Virus record (IMG/VR): IMGVR_UViG_3300005618_000041
Coordinates: 1 to 32,567 of that record
DNA: 32,567 bases
Direction: 5' to 3' (one strand)
Origin: a virus
The position numbers and the translations under genes were made by a program. Under the pieces are notes generated by a model. The model was not told the DNA's origin and searched no databases. It saw only the letters and a program-made list of their open reading frames with translations. Positions 7,367-16,675 of the stretch are shown here, one piece after another (within the stretch, counting starts at the first letter, position 1; each line of letters begins with the position of its first letter).

Positions 7367-9288
7367 CTGGATGTTGCTGATTCTTTAGCTTTAATTCTTC
7401 TATCTAGTTGAGTAAACTCTTTCCATGAACTAACAGGAGTAGGCATGTTTTTGATAATATCAGCAATCAATAAACTTTGATCGGTTAAAGATGTTCCTTG
7501 ATTTGTTGAATATCCACCATCGGAGATTACTGTTCCTCCCCCAGCTAAAGCTATCATTCCACTGAATGGATTAATAGTAGTTTTACCTTTACCGCTTATT
7601 GGAGTAACGTCTATTCTCTCAACACCGCCAGGATTATCACCAACTAACAAAGTAGTTGGCCCCGATGTTAAAAAAGATCCACCGCCAGCCGCAGCATTCA
7701 TTTGAGATATTGCCCCTGCTGTTTTAGTGCCAACGATGCCAGCCTGAATTATCCTAGTTATCGTAGCGAATGGTTCTATGAAAGGAACTGCTGGCGCTGA
7801 GAATATTCTAGTAATAGCAAGACCTGCATCAGCAACAGCTAACCCAACTTGAGTTGATTTACTTTTACCTGCAAATGTTGTTAATGCAGTGCTCAAAGCT
7901 GAATATGTTGTATTACTAAGTTCTTTCTTAGCTTTTTGTCGTACTTGTTCTCTATTAAAATCTTCTTGGGCTTGCTGATCTATAGCCTCATTAGCAGCTT
8001 TAGCGTTTGCTACTTTCTCCTCCCATTCTGCTTTATCAGCTGCCAATCTTTGTTTTTGCAATTCATCAGCTTCTTTTTTCTTATCCTGTTCTTCCTTCTG
8101 ATCTAATGCCTCAAATTGTTTTCTTAATTTAAATGCTTCAGTATAGCGTTGTGACTCAGCCTCAACTACAGCCGCAGTAGCTTCAGCAACTTTTAATTTA
8201 GCTTCTTTATCATCTCCATTAGCTTTAAGTTCTAATTGTGCTTGTTCTAATAATCTTTGCTTCTGCAATACTTCAGCATCCGATAAAGCTTGAATTAAAT
8301 TAATTGCTTGTGTTATTGTCTCTTTTCTTTTAGATGACTCTTGTGTTAAAGCTTCTTCTCTAAGTTTAGCAACATCCCTATCAGTGGTAGCGCGTTGAAC
8401 TATTAACTGTCTTTCGGTTGCATCTAATTGTTTTTGAAGTTCTGCTAGTCTTTTTCCATCAGCTACAGCGCCATTGAATGATTCTGCAACTTTATTGCCA
8501 AATTCAACGAATAAATTAGTCGCATTTTCTACCCCTAGTACTACTTTGCCAACTGCATCACCGGCTACTGTCGCGGCCTCTGACCATTTGCCTTCAAATA
8601 AAAGTTTAACAGCATCTCCTAATTTAGGTATAAGCTCAAAAAATCCTACAAAACGATTTATAATTTGGCCCTGTAAAAAGTTACCGAAATCAATAAGAGC
8701 CTGCTTAGGATTAGTGAAAGCATTATAAATAGCTTCTCCTGCATCCTCAACAATATTTTTAAGTTGCTCTAGTATTGTTTTAAAAATTAAAGTAATCTTA
8801 TTTAATCTATTCTGCCCTTCTTCACTTGATTTAAAATATGCTATCAATGCGCCTAGAGCAGCACCAACAGCGGCAATAACAGCACCCCATCCAGTGGCTA
8901 TGAATGCCAAAGATGCTTTAGTCATAGAAGCGATGCTATTCGCAGCACTTAATGCTCCCCCTGTAATTGCATCAAGTGCAGGAGTAGCAGCGCCCATCTT
9001 TTGCCCTAGTCCGTTAATTGACTCTTGTAATTTATCAAAAGGACTTTTTACTCCTGTTACCTGTTTTTGAAGCTCATTATATTGTGATGATTGTTTCTTT
9101 ACATTAGCCTCGTTCCTTACTATCTCTTCTGAAAATTCTTTTAATGTAATACTACCTTCCTTAAAAGCTTGCTTAAGTGCTGCCTGTTGATTTTTATTAT
9201 CAATGATAGCAGCTTTTATATCGGCTAACTTCTTGAAATTATCCTCAGCTTCTATTTCTATTTTTACTATCCGTGTTTCGTCAGCCAT
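7363..9288 (-). CDS. Tail tape-measure protein
   Basis: This is a 641-residue protein with the make-up of a tape measure. It has an N-terminal coiled coil (about residues 15-95), a hydrophobic Ala/Gly-rich segment (about 127-152, SLAFIATGWGAVIAAVGA), a long central Glu/Gln/Lys-rich coiled coil (about 290-460) and a Gly-rich C-terminus. Tape-measure proteins set tail length and help DNA or the tip cross the host envelope. At roughly 1.5 Å per residue a tail near 100 nm would be expected. It lies two bases after the preceding tail gene and overlaps the small HTH gene by 4 bases. It confirms a long, probably non-contractile tail. Confidence 0.88.
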   Translation of the reverse strand: MADETRIVKIEIEAEDNFKKLADIKAAIIDNKNQQAALKQAFKEGSITLKEFSEEIVRNEANVKKQSSQYNELQKQVTGVKSPFDKLQESINGLGQKMGAATPALDAITGGALSAANSIASMTKASLAFIATGWGAVIAAVGAALGALIAYFKSSEEGQNRLNKITLIFKTILEQLKNIVEDAGEAIYNAFTNPKQALIDFGNFLQGQIINRFVGFFELIPKLGDAVKLLFEGKWSEAATVAGDAVGKVVLGVENATNLFVEFGNKVAESFNGAVADGKRLAELQKQLDATERQLIVQRATTDRDVAKLREEALTQESSKRKETITQAINLIQALSDAEVLQKQRLLEQAQLELKANGDDKEAKLKVAEATAAVVEAESQRYTEAFKLRKQFEALDQKEEQDKKKEADELQKQRLAADKAEWEEKVANAKAANEAIDQQAQEDFNREQVRQKAKKELSNTTYSALSTALTTFAGKSKSTQVGLAVADAGLAITRIFSAPAVPFIEPFATITRIIQAGIVGTKTAGAISQMNAAAGGGSFLTSGPTTLLVGDNPGGVERIDVTPISGKGKTTINPFSGMIALAGGGTVISDGGYSTNQGTSLTDQSLLIADIIKNMPTPVSSWKEFTQLDRRIKAKESATSR

Positions 9289-9289
9289 T

Positions 9290-11491
9290 TTAAAGCATAT
9301 AAAAATTTACTTCAACGGGTGTACTCGAATCAACAAAATCATCTATAGTATCTACTAAAAAATATCCTATTAAATCTTTTGTTTTTAAATATACAAATTT
9401 ATCATACTTATAGGATTGATAAATAGATTCAGGCAAAAGCATGGTTGCTTTTATAATAGGATTGTTAAAAATATTTGAAATCCTATTTTGATAAATGTTT
9501 TTAATATCAGGATCAAATACACCTGGGATATTTGGATTCTCTAAGGCAAGATTATTTTTATTATTATCGATATTTAATCCGGTCTTAAATTTAGTGAAAT
9601 ATGCATAATCATTAGTAGCCTTTCTGTTATCAACTGATGTAGATGCATCTACATAACCAAATGTAGAATAACCAGGATATAAGTCACTAGCATTAATAGT
9701 TGAATTGGTCAATAAACAAAATCCAACTTCATTGTATTTAATTGTTTGCGTAATTATAAATCCTGTGTCTGTCCCATAAAAAGGGAAAAATAATAATGCT
9801 TTAGTAGAATTTGTTCCGCCTATTCTAAATAACCCGAAATCTACTCCTGAAGAATTAATTACCCTAACGATTTGGCCTCTCTCGAAAACAACTCCACTCG
9901 CAGATGTATCGAATAAACGATATCCAGCTCCTGAGTCTGTTATTGAAGTAAATGCCACTCTTTGATTATCTGTCAATTCAACTAAAGGAACTCTAGCCTG
10001 GTATGAATTATCTATTTCCTTATCGAAGAACAAAGAAGCAAAAGGTAAATTGATAGCAATATTTTTATCGATTAGATTATTATTGGTCACTACGTCTAAA
10101 GATCCGAATGGAGTATTATTTACATTGTTATAAGTAGTTATTTTATTATCAAAAGATAATTGCTTTAAATTAACATAATTATGAGTAGCCGTATTTGAAG
10201 TATAATTATTTACATGTGATATATAATAATTGCTCCAATCTTCAGCATCCTCTAATTTGTATTTACCTATTATATTTAATGTTAATGTCTTTGAATTATT
10301 ATCGAAAGAAGAAACACATCCGAATGTGCTAATCAGGCATTTTATTAAATCAACGCATTTTATTTTAGGAAGAAAATCCGATGGGCTTAAATAATTATCA
10401 TAGGAAACGAAACTTTGTTCCTCTATAGTCCAATTGAGATTTACTGTCGTGGTCGCGCTATCTATTACAATAGTTAATGTATCTCCTTTTAAGACATCGA
10501 CATAACTAATGTATGTAAATGCTGATGTTAATAAGGTTGGCCCATATACATTTGATCCATTTTTTTTTATTGAAAATGTTGGTGTTGATGTAAATGAGTT
10601 AACCGTAATTGTACTTTTTACAGTGCATACTCTATCAGAAGTAAATATCCCTGAAGAAACAAGATTATTATTATCATTTACTTCCGTAAAAGAAGTGTAG
10701 TTACTTGGTATCGATGCTATGACTTGATTTTGACCGGTTAACTTTATAGGCCCGAATCTATTCGGTTTACCTATTAATCCATTAGTAGGAGTTATTATTA
10801 ACGATTTATAAAGGCCATCTTGTAGTAATGTCCCATTAATTTTTATGTCAGTTTGACAACTTATCTCATCAAGAATAGTGCTTAAATAAAAACATGGGTA
10901 AAAATCAAATACTGGTTTAGAGTAAAACTCTGGCGATGAAGGAGCGACACCGCCTACAGTTCCAGGCGCGCTGAATTTACCGCTATACATTATGCTAGTA
11001 GAATTATAAACTGAAAGTCCACGCTCATAATTTGACCACCAATCTACCAACGGGAATACTATTCCATAAGTTTGTCCTGTTGAAGCATTGACATATGTAT
11101 CATTCATCTTAACTGTATAATTTCGTGAAGATGTAACGCCAGTATAATCTAAGTCAGTTATATAAATATCCAATCCTTGTATCCAATCACTATTCCCAGA
11201 AATATAGTAGCAATTTAAAGTATCAGTATCTTCTTGAATTACTATAAATCCACGATCTATGATATTCCCATCCTTAACCCTATTGAAAGCTTGTTTAGTG
11301 GCGGCTATTTGATTTATCATCATAGGCCCATTATAACCAAGAATTTTACGATTTACTGAGTTATTATCTAATGAAAAATTAATGGATGTATCTCCCCGTA
11401 CGGTTCCATCGAATAATGAAATGGATCTTTTCGTAATAGCAAATTCGCCATCAAAATTTAAAGTATCTCCATTGTCATTTATGAATGTCAT
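9290..11491 (-). CDS. Large tail or baseplate structural protein
   Basis: This 733-residue, beta-rich protein (many Asn, Ser, Thr, Tyr and Ile) starts MTFINDNGDTLNFDGEFAIT. Such proteins next to the tape-measure gene in Bacteroidota phages form the distal tail or baseplate. It lacks membrane segments and catalytic motifs that I can recognise. It overlaps the 581-residue gene by ATGA and stops just before the tape-measure start, so the three are co-translated. The N-terminal region could be the conserved tail-attachment part and the rest host-facing; this is a guess from composition. Confidence 0.6.
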   Translation of the reverse strand: MTFINDNGDTLNFDGEFAITKRSISLFDGTVRGDTSINFSLDNNSVNRKILGYNGPMMINQIAATKQAFNRVKDGNIIDRGFIVIQEDTDTLNCYYISGNSDWIQGLDIYITDLDYTGVTSSRNYTVKMNDTYVNASTGQTYGIVFPLVDWWSNYERGLSVYNSTSIMYSGKFSAPGTVGGVAPSSPEFYSKPVFDFYPCFYLSTILDEISCQTDIKINGTLLQDGLYKSLIITPTNGLIGKPNRFGPIKLTGQNQVIASIPSNYTSFTEVNDNNNLVSSGIFTSDRVCTVKSTITVNSFTSTPTFSIKKNGSNVYGPTLLTSAFTYISYVDVLKGDTLTIVIDSATTTVNLNWTIEEQSFVSYDNYLSPSDFLPKIKCVDLIKCLISTFGCVSSFDNNSKTLTLNIIGKYKLEDAEDWSNYYISHVNNYTSNTATHNYVNLKQLSFDNKITTYNNVNNTPFGSLDVVTNNNLIDKNIAINLPFASLFFDKEIDNSYQARVPLVELTDNQRVAFTSITDSGAGYRLFDTSASGVVFERGQIVRVINSSGVDFGLFRIGGTNSTKALLFFPFYGTDTGFIITQTIKYNEVGFCLLTNSTINASDLYPGYSTFGYVDASTSVDNRKATNDYAYFTKFKTGLNIDNNKNNLALENPNIPGVFDPDIKNIYQNRISNIFNNPIIKATMLLPESIYQSYKYDKFVYLKTKDLIGYFLVDTIDDFVDSSTPVEVNFYML

Positions 11492-13233
11492 AGCGATTGA
11501 GAAGGTATTTCATCGGTATATGAAATAGATAACGAAATGGACAATGATTTATCTTTATCTTGCCTTACATAAAGGCTATTATTAGAAACTAAAACAGTTT
11601 GTCTATCATATTGACTTGTGCAAATCTGCACTAATGGTGAGCTTGTTATTAATTTAATAGCATCCTCTTGGGCCGATGTTAGAAGCTGGCTCGTTAAAGC
11701 TATTTTATTTTTACTTCTCCGTTTAGTCTGCTTTGTAATTGAATCGGCAAATTCACCATAACTATTTGGCCAATTATTGTAGATATTTACGTCTTGTGTC
11801 TTATTTTCTAAAATATCTATAGAATATTTTTTCCCTTTCTTAGCATTGAAGTTCCAATAATTGTAACCTCCTAGATAGTTCAACCATACTAGATAGAAGT
11901 CATTAAATGAACAATGGTTATTAACATCAATTATCATGGTAGTTGATAATTGATTATCAGATGAATCATATATAGTAATATCTATTCTATCCTCAAGATT
12001 TATACTTTGAGAAATGGCGTATCTATTTATCCCATAAACACTACTTGATACCGTATCTCTGATAGAGGATATTAAAGAATAATTACCATTTGATAATCTA
12101 TATAAATCCCGTTTAATGTATTGACTTGTTCCAGTATTATTTATATAGCTTACATCAAAATATTTTCCTGGGAATAATGTAGGTCTTGTGAAATCAGTTA
12201 GCCAAAGTTGTTGTGTAGCAGAAGTGCCTCCATAAATATATTTGCTCAATGTACCTTGGGATTGAGTTTTAAAAGGAAGTTTAGCATTTATCGCATAATA
12301 TTCAGATCCAAAAGCAGGCGAATCGGATGTGTAAGAACTTACATATTCAGAAACAGTATACATATTAGAATCATCATAACTTTCCGCATAAGTTATATAG
12401 AAATTAGTCCAAGCATCAATATTACATGGATAACTATCTAATAATGAATTATTACTTATTATTTCTATTTTACTTTTTATGAATTCAGAAATATTTAGAG
12501 TGATTATTCCTGAAGAATCAGGTATCAATTTAATTTCAGTTATTAATTCTGTTGGCTTTATTGTATTAAAAGGATGGAATGAGGATAATCCAGCATAAAT
12601 TTTAATCCTTGCGCAATAGTTGAAATAATAATATTGTACTGTTCCTGAACTCAATACGTTCCCGGCGGAATAAGGCAGGTTTATTACAAAGTTTGTATCT
12701 GAAAACCATTGGATAATTTTGTATACTCCATCTACTGAAGTACCAGAAAGTATTACTTGTTCAAATGCTGATGCTGTTCCAGTAGTCTTTATATCACCGC
12801 TTGCATTGATATAAGTATAACCATTATAGTTTGAAAATGTAGTTATAGATCTAGCTATATCACTGCCATTTGTAGGCCAAATATCAGATTTAAGTTTATA
12901 GACTATCGGAAGATGAACACAATTCCAATTATGTGTTAATACTGATTTATAATATGTAATAGTATATGTTGCTGTGCCTAACGGTATAAAAGCAATATTC
13001 GTTGCCGAGGAATATTCTCTTATGAAGAAATTATTTACATTTGATTTTATAACATACCAATATCCATTATAAGAAGAAAAAGTGGAATATATATAAATGA
13101 AATCCCCAGTGTTTAAACCATGTGAATTTTTAGTAAATATCGCATCAGGAGAATTATCAGAAACCGTAACGCCTGTTACTTGTGTGGAATCTAAAACATA
13201 ACCTTGTGGCCTTTTAATTACCGTTAGAGACAT
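11488..13233 (-). CDS. Large tail protein, possibly distal tail or fibre-like
   Basis: This 581-residue, Ser/Tyr/Asn-rich protein is dominated by predicted beta strands. Two stretches share a plan: a 'can-be-reached, has-this-value' type repeat with SHGLNTGDFIYIYSTFSSYN near residues 37-56, and a similar module near 145-195 (SAFEQVILSGTSVDGVYKII). Such repeats are seen in phage tail fibres and tip proteins. The C-terminal third (about 470-575) contains SKNKIALTSQLLTSAQEDAI and YDRQTVLVSNNSLYV, a pattern I associate with Bacteroidota phage baseplate proteins. It overlaps the upstream gp10-like gene by 20 bases and the next gene by ATGA. Confidence 0.55.
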   Translation of the reverse strand: MSLTVIKRPQGYVLDSTQVTGVTVSDNSPDAIFTKNSHGLNTGDFIYIYSTFSSYNGYWYVIKSNVNNFFIREYSSATNIAFIPLGTATYTITYYKSVLTHNWNCVHLPIVYKLKSDIWPTNGSDIARSITTFSNYNGYTYINASGDIKTTGTASAFEQVILSGTSVDGVYKIIQWFSDTNFVINLPYSAGNVLSSGTVQYYYFNYCARIKIYAGLSSFHPFNTIKPTELITEIKLIPDSSGIITLNISEFIKSKIEIISNNSLLDSYPCNIDAWTNFYITYAESYDDSNMYTVSEYVSSYTSDSPAFGSEYYAINAKLPFKTQSQGTLSKYIYGGTSATQQLWLTDFTRPTLFPGKYFDVSYINNTGTSQYIKRDLYRLSNGNYSLISSIRDTVSSSVYGINRYAISQSINLEDRIDITIYDSSDNQLSTTMIIDVNNHCSFNDFYLVWLNYLGGYNYWNFNAKKGKKYSIDILENKTQDVNIYNNWPNSYGEFADSITKQTKRRSKNKIALTSQLLTSAQEDAIKLITSSPLVQICTSQYDRQTVLVSNNSLYVRQDKDKSLSISLSISYTDEIPSQSL

Positions 13234-13705
13234 TTACATTCCATGTTTTAACCATATTATCTAAAAACTCATCTGCTACTTCTTTAGCTATAGCCGCACC
13301 TATCGAGTCGATAAATCCATCTATCTCGTTAGAGTAAATATCTTTACGTCCTCCCTTTTGAAATAGCTCTGTCCCTTTATTTTGTATGTTAGTAGCAATC
13401 GCCCAAACTGCTGATTCTGGTTTCCCTACCATATTAACCCAAGCTGTGATATTATCAATCATCGCCCGTGAAGGCTTCTTATCAGGCGTGGCCTTTCGTC
13501 CTGTTTCTACTGTTGCGAAATAAGGTCTAGCGCCTATTACTTCTACCGTTATTTTATCGCCATGATCTGACTCGGTGAACTTGTAATAAATAGATCCAGC
13601 ACTCTTACCGCTCTTTGTCGTGCCAGTGGATTCAAGATTGTTTCTTATCTTCTGTATGAAAGAGTTGCTTTGCTCGTTCAATATGGAAAGTATCGCGCTA
13701 TTCAT
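13214..13705 (-). CDS. HK97 gp10-like tail-completion / neck protein
   Basis: This 163-residue protein starts from ATG 13705 (MNSAILSILNEQSN). The frame extends to 13723, but the 13705 start overlaps the upstream stop as ATGAATAG, which suits this operon. It has the central pattern of HK97-gp10-type proteins: IGARPYFATVETGRKATPDK, then a conserved helix and a basic tail. These proteins sit at the head-tail joint or help complete the tail. It is followed by a large tail gene. The call is moderately firm on motif and on position near terminase. Confidence 0.65.
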   Translation of the reverse strand: MNSAILSILNEQSNSFIQKIRNNLESTGTTKSGKSAGSIYYKFTESDHGDKITVEVIGARPYFATVETGRKATPDKKPSRAMIDNITAWVNMVGKPESAVWAIATNIQNKGTELFQKGGRKDIYSNEIDGFIDSIGAAIAKEVADEFLDNMVKTWNVNVSNGN

Positions 13706-14195
13706 ACATAGAACAATAATCAAAAGAATCTGGCACTATTAAATCCATCTGTAAAATAAATCCTGTAGCAATATCAGCAGTTACTTTTATTACTGGTTCC
13801 TTTCTCACATTAGTAATCTCAACCGTCTGAGTATTTATATCGTCAGTGTTATCCTTGTCCAGTAAAATGTCATTGAGTTTATTTAAAAATTTATCAGAAA
13901 GCAGATCAGTTTCGTCAAGTATTTTTGCGGTAGCATCCTCCGCCCCTTGCTTGTCGTCCAATTGATAAAATACCATGCCGACTTGATAAGTCTTAGTAAA
14001 TCCAAATCCGTTTTCGATTGGATCGATCTTCTGTTTGAGTGGATCAAGACAAACTCTTTTATCTAGTTTCTTGCCTAAAGCGTTGAAATCAGAAGCCCTA
14101 GCGTAAGCGTAAAGTATTGAGTCGTCTATTGATTTAACCGTGTCACTGATAAGTGTACGTACCGCGAGATGTGAAGATTTTAAAGGATTGCTCAC
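13698..14195 (-). CDS. Putative tail terminator / neck protein
   Basis: This 165-residue protein begins MSNPLKSSHLAVRTLISDTV. It has a mixed alpha-beta pattern and a C-terminal strand set (VIKVTADIATGFILQMDLIV followed by PDSFDYC). Its length and position beside a gp10-like protein match the tail-terminator/neck-protein slot. No sequence motif proves it. The gap to the chaperone gene is 14 bases and its stop overlaps the next start. Treat the name as a placement-based guess. Confidence 0.5.
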   Translation of the reverse strand: MSNPLKSSHLAVRTLISDTVKSIDDSILYAYARASDFNALGKKLDKRVCLDPLKQKIDPIENGFGFTKTYQVGMVFYQLDDKQGAEDATAKILDETDLLSDKFLNKLNDILLDKDNTDDINTQTVEITNVRKEPVIKVTADIATGFILQMDLIVPDSFDYCSMYE

Positions 14196-14209
14196 GAATA
14201 CAAAATAAC

Positions 14210-14482
14210 CTATTTATTCTTATTATTCATAATCCTGTTGTATTCCTTTTGAGCATGTGATTTCCAGGCCATTAATTTTAACTTTGTATAGAACTCTCCC
14301 GCACTCCATTTGAGGACTTCTTTGTCTGTTTCATTGACATACCGTGCGACCGAATCCAAAGTGGAATAGAAGCCAAACGTTTCAGCAATATTTTTAAACC
14401 CTGCCTGTTCTTCTTCATCTGTATATTCTGACGTAGGAAGCTCATCGTTTTGCCGCTTTGCATACTCAAGCACTTGGCTTGA
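14210..14482 (-). CDS. Frameshifted C-terminal extension of the tail assembly chaperone
   Basis: This is the -1 frame after the slippery heptamer. Reading from codon 14482 (TCA) gives 90 residues: SSQVLEYAKRQNDELP, then an acidic stretch (TSEYTDEEEQAG) and a helical part ending KSHAQKEYNRIMNNKNK. It looks like real protein, unlike the zero-frame tail over the same DNA. Joined to the first 164 codons it makes a 254-residue product. That is the gpG/gpGT arrangement used by siphovirus tail chaperones, in which the longer form recruits tube subunits to the tape measure. An in-frame ATG at 14515 allows an independent start, but that stretch lies in the upstream part of the overlap. A homopolymer sequencing error at seven T's is the alternative. 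Confidence 0.7.
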   Translation of the reverse strand, partial: SSQVLEYAKRQNDELPTSEYTDEEEQAGFKNIAETFGFYSTLDSVARYVNETDKEVLKWSAGEFYTKLKLMAWKSHAQKEYNRIMNNKNK

Positions 14483-14973
14483 AAAAAAGAACCGGCAGCC
14501 AAGACCTCCAAGCAAGGCAATTCTAAGAAAGTCTTAGCTAAAAAACGGGCCTTTTCACTATCGTAAGGCTCTTTTTGTCCCTGACAATATATGGCCGCAT
14601 AGTAAGCCAAAGCCTCTGATTGCTCCTGTAAACTTTCCGATTGCCTTACTTTATCTATTTCTGAGCATACATCTTGAAACTGTTCTATAGTTTCAAAAGT
14701 CACATTTTTAGGGAAATAGTACTCACCAAGTTTATCAGGGTTAGGATCAATTATAGGGGTATTGTCTAGGAATACTGAGGCTGAAAGTATAGACTCAAGG
14801 TTTTCAATTTTGTCTCCGGGATGTAATTCAACGCCTATTTCTTCTAATATTACCTTGATTGCATCAATCTTTTTAAGATTTAAATCTATCAAACGTAGGA
14901 ATGTATTAAACTTAACATCATCCCATCGGGTAGGATATTCGTATTTCTTTCCTTTTACTTTTATGGTTATCAT
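14278..14973 (-). CDS. Tail assembly chaperone, zero-frame product
   Basis: The 231-codon frame starts by ATGA overlap on the large-terminase stop. The first ~164 residues look genuine: MITIKVKGKKYEYPTRWDDV, then acidic helical sequence, matching the 'PxxWdev' opening seen in chaperone-type genes of Bacteroidota phages. After residue 164 (…AAGSFF) the zero frame turns into Lys/Arg/Ser-rich sequence with the look of out-of-frame translation, so this tail is probably not important or not made in quantity. Chaperones of this kind usually lie just before the tape measure. Here the gene lies just after terminase, with four genes in between. Confidence 0.6.
   Translation of the reverse strand: MITIKVKGKKYEYPTRWDDVKFNTFLRLIDLNLKKIDAIKVILEEIGVELHPGDKIENLESILSASVFLDNTPIIDPNPDKLGEYYFPKNVTFETIEQFQDVCSEIDKVRQSESLQEQSEALAYYAAIYCQGQKEPYDSEKARFLAKTFLELPCLEVLAAGSFFQAKCLSMQSGKTMSFLRQNIQMKKNRQGLKILLKRLASIPLWIRSHGMSMKQTKKSSNGVRESSIQS
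14482..14488 (-). other. Slippery heptamer for -1 ribosomal frameshift
   Basis: The minus strand reads TCT TTT TTT CAA in the zero frame. The heptamer T_TTT_TTT sits exactly at codon boundaries and is the canonical X_XXY_YYZ type. Just after it CAAGC-CAAGT-GCTTG can form a 5-bp stem (14467-14481). Shifting -1 continues straight into the 90-residue frame. A phase count from the start at 14973 confirms the register. It could instead be a seven-base homopolymer error. Confidence 0.65.
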
Positions 14974-16397
14974 ATTCCAGGTTTTTTAGTGTAGCTCTTC
15001 ATTGTCTGAGGTAAAAATGCATGTGTCTTTCTAATCCCTAAAGTGACATAAGGATAACGGGCAGCATCGATTAAGTGATTGAAAGCGTCAATTGGCTCAT
15101 CTGTTATCTTCCCGTTATGCGTCATCCATGTATAATTGTTCAATTCGGTCTTTAGGTTATGGCTCCATCGGGTAACGTGTATCTTACATTCGTTCATCTT
15201 CCCTAATCCGAACGAAATAGAATCCTTGCCTTTTATTGCCGGTTGTGCGTTAAGTCCATTATCTGAAAGGTCTTTAATACTTCTTGGTTCGGCACTATCA
15301 CAAACGTAAGGGCGAGACAAATTTAACTTTTTAGCCTTCAATGTTCTAACTATTTCTGCGTTAGTTGGATTGGTTTGATCGTAAAGGATCTCGTTTAAAT
15401 ACAAGTTATTGTTATGCCACTGTACCTCAACTATTGCAGTGGGAAACCCGAAATCTATCCCATAATAGCTTTGATAGTTAGGCATTTCGTCTATCTCTTC
15501 CCACTCCGGAAAGACCAAAATCTCTTTATTAGCTCTCGGTTCTTGTTGATAAAGACTGTTAAACGTTATTGGTGTATCCTGCTTAATTTTTAAAAGTCTT
15601 TCCAGCGAATGTTTCTCTGGCCAAAGAGCTTCGCCTATTTGTCTTGGATCATCTTTGCTTTCTCGTTCTTTTATAGCCTGAAAAGTCACGACTTCCCAAT
15701 CGTTATCAGTTTGTAGTATACGCCCAGCTAAATCGTCCTGATGCCACCTGGTCATAATTAAAAGCTGCTGGCTATCATTGTGTAGTCGAGTTGAGAAAAC
15801 GTCTGTATACCAATTATAGACCTTTTCACGTATGGTATTACTCATGGCCTCCTCGCGATCTTTAAATGGATCGTCTATAATCCCGATATCCACCGGCGTT
15901 CCTGTTAAAGATCCCCCAACCCCTACAGTTTTAACGAATCCAGTATGGCCTATGATCTCGAAAGTCTCTGAATTACGTAGGTAAGTGTTCTTTGAAGGGT
16001 TTATGGCTGAATTCTCATTAAGAGTCGTCTTAGGGAAGACTTCTGAATAAGGTTTGTCGTCTATTATCCTTTGAATATCTCGGTTGAAACTGCTTGCCAT
16101 TGTAGCAGAATATGAACAAATGGCTATTTTATTATCCGGGTTACGCCCTAACATGAAAGCCGGTAGTCTACGGGTGGAAAGTTCACTCTTACCATGCTGC
16201 GGAGGAACAAAAAGCATTAGTTTCTTAATGTTGCCTAATGCAAACTGCTCTAGTTTATTAGTTATTGCCTCATGATGCCAATTGAAATGATATTCTGGCT
16301 TAGTATAAAGTATGAAGTCTTTGAAATTACGCCTTGCAAGCTCAGACTCAAGTATTTTCTCTTCTTCTAGCGTTAAGCAATTCTCTGATTGTATCAT
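14970..16397 (-). CDS. terL: Terminase large subunit
   Basis: This is the 475-residue DNA-packaging motor. The ATPase half has a Walker A variant, VPPQHGKSE (residues 64-72), a Walker B, IGIIDDPFKD (171-180), and a coupling motif, LIMTRWHQDD (213-222). The nuclease half (about 305-450) has acidic residues in YYGIDFGFP (Asp315), VCDSAEP (Asp367) and DAFNHLIDAARY (437-448), as in RNase-H-like terminase nucleases. It drives genome translocation through a portal, which is not seen in this window, and cuts concatemers. Its start overlaps the small-subunit gene by about 50 bases; the stop overlaps the chaperone start by ATGA. Confidence 0.93.
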   Translation of the reverse strand: MIQSENCLTLEEEKILESELARRNFKDFILYTKPEYHFNWHHEAITNKLEQFALGNIKKLMLFVPPQHGKSELSTRRLPAFMLGRNPDNKIAICSYSATMASSFNRDIQRIIDDKPYSEVFPKTTLNENSAINPSKNTYLRNSETFEIIGHTGFVKTVGVGGSLTGTPVDIGIIDDPFKDREEAMSNTIREKVYNWYTDVFSTRLHNDSQQLLIMTRWHQDDLAGRILQTDNDWEVVTFQAIKERESKDDPRQIGEALWPEKHSLERLLKIKQDTPITFNSLYQQEPRANKEILVFPEWEEIDEMPNYQSYYGIDFGFPTAIVEVQWHNNNLYLNEILYDQTNPTNAEIVRTLKAKKLNLSRPYVCDSAEPRSIKDLSDNGLNAQPAIKGKDSISFGLGKMNECKIHVTRWSHNLKTELNNYTWMTHNGKITDEPIDAFNHLIDAARYPYVTLGIRKTHAFLPQTMKSYTKKPGI

Positions 16398-16644
16398 TTG
16401 AAAGCTTACTTGGATCTAAAGTAACTGTCTGCATTTCGCCTTGTACGTCAACATCTATAGTTTCTGTAGGTTTACCGAAATAGTATTCAAAGTAAAGTTT
16501 AATGTATTGGAAATCGCCTTTATCTAGCCCAAGCTTAAGCTTTTCTAAGGCTATAATTTCCATTGGGCCAAGCTTTTCAATTAGTTTAAGCTCCTCCGCT
16601 TTGCTCTTACGGCCCGCTCCTGGTCTTGCTCCACCGTTAGCCAT
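16348..16644 (-). CDS. terS: Terminase small subunit (putative)
   Basis: This 98-residue protein begins MANGGARPGAGRKSKAEELK. The G-A-R-P-G-A-G-R-K start is typical of a short DNA-binding class of phage small terminase proteins. The rest is helical and basic at the end (LLNARRRENT). It directly precedes and overlaps the large terminase gene, which is the strongest support. It would bind the packaging site and present DNA to the large subunit. The short length leaves room for a variant role. Confidence 0.7.
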   Translation of the reverse strand: MANGGARPGAGRKSKAEELKLIEKLGPMEIIALEKLKLGLDKGDFQYIKLYFEYYFGKPTETIDVDVQGEMQTVTLDPSKLSNDTIRELLNARRRENT

Positions 16645-16675
16645 GATTAAAAGTGATTATTCAGTTTCAAATTTA

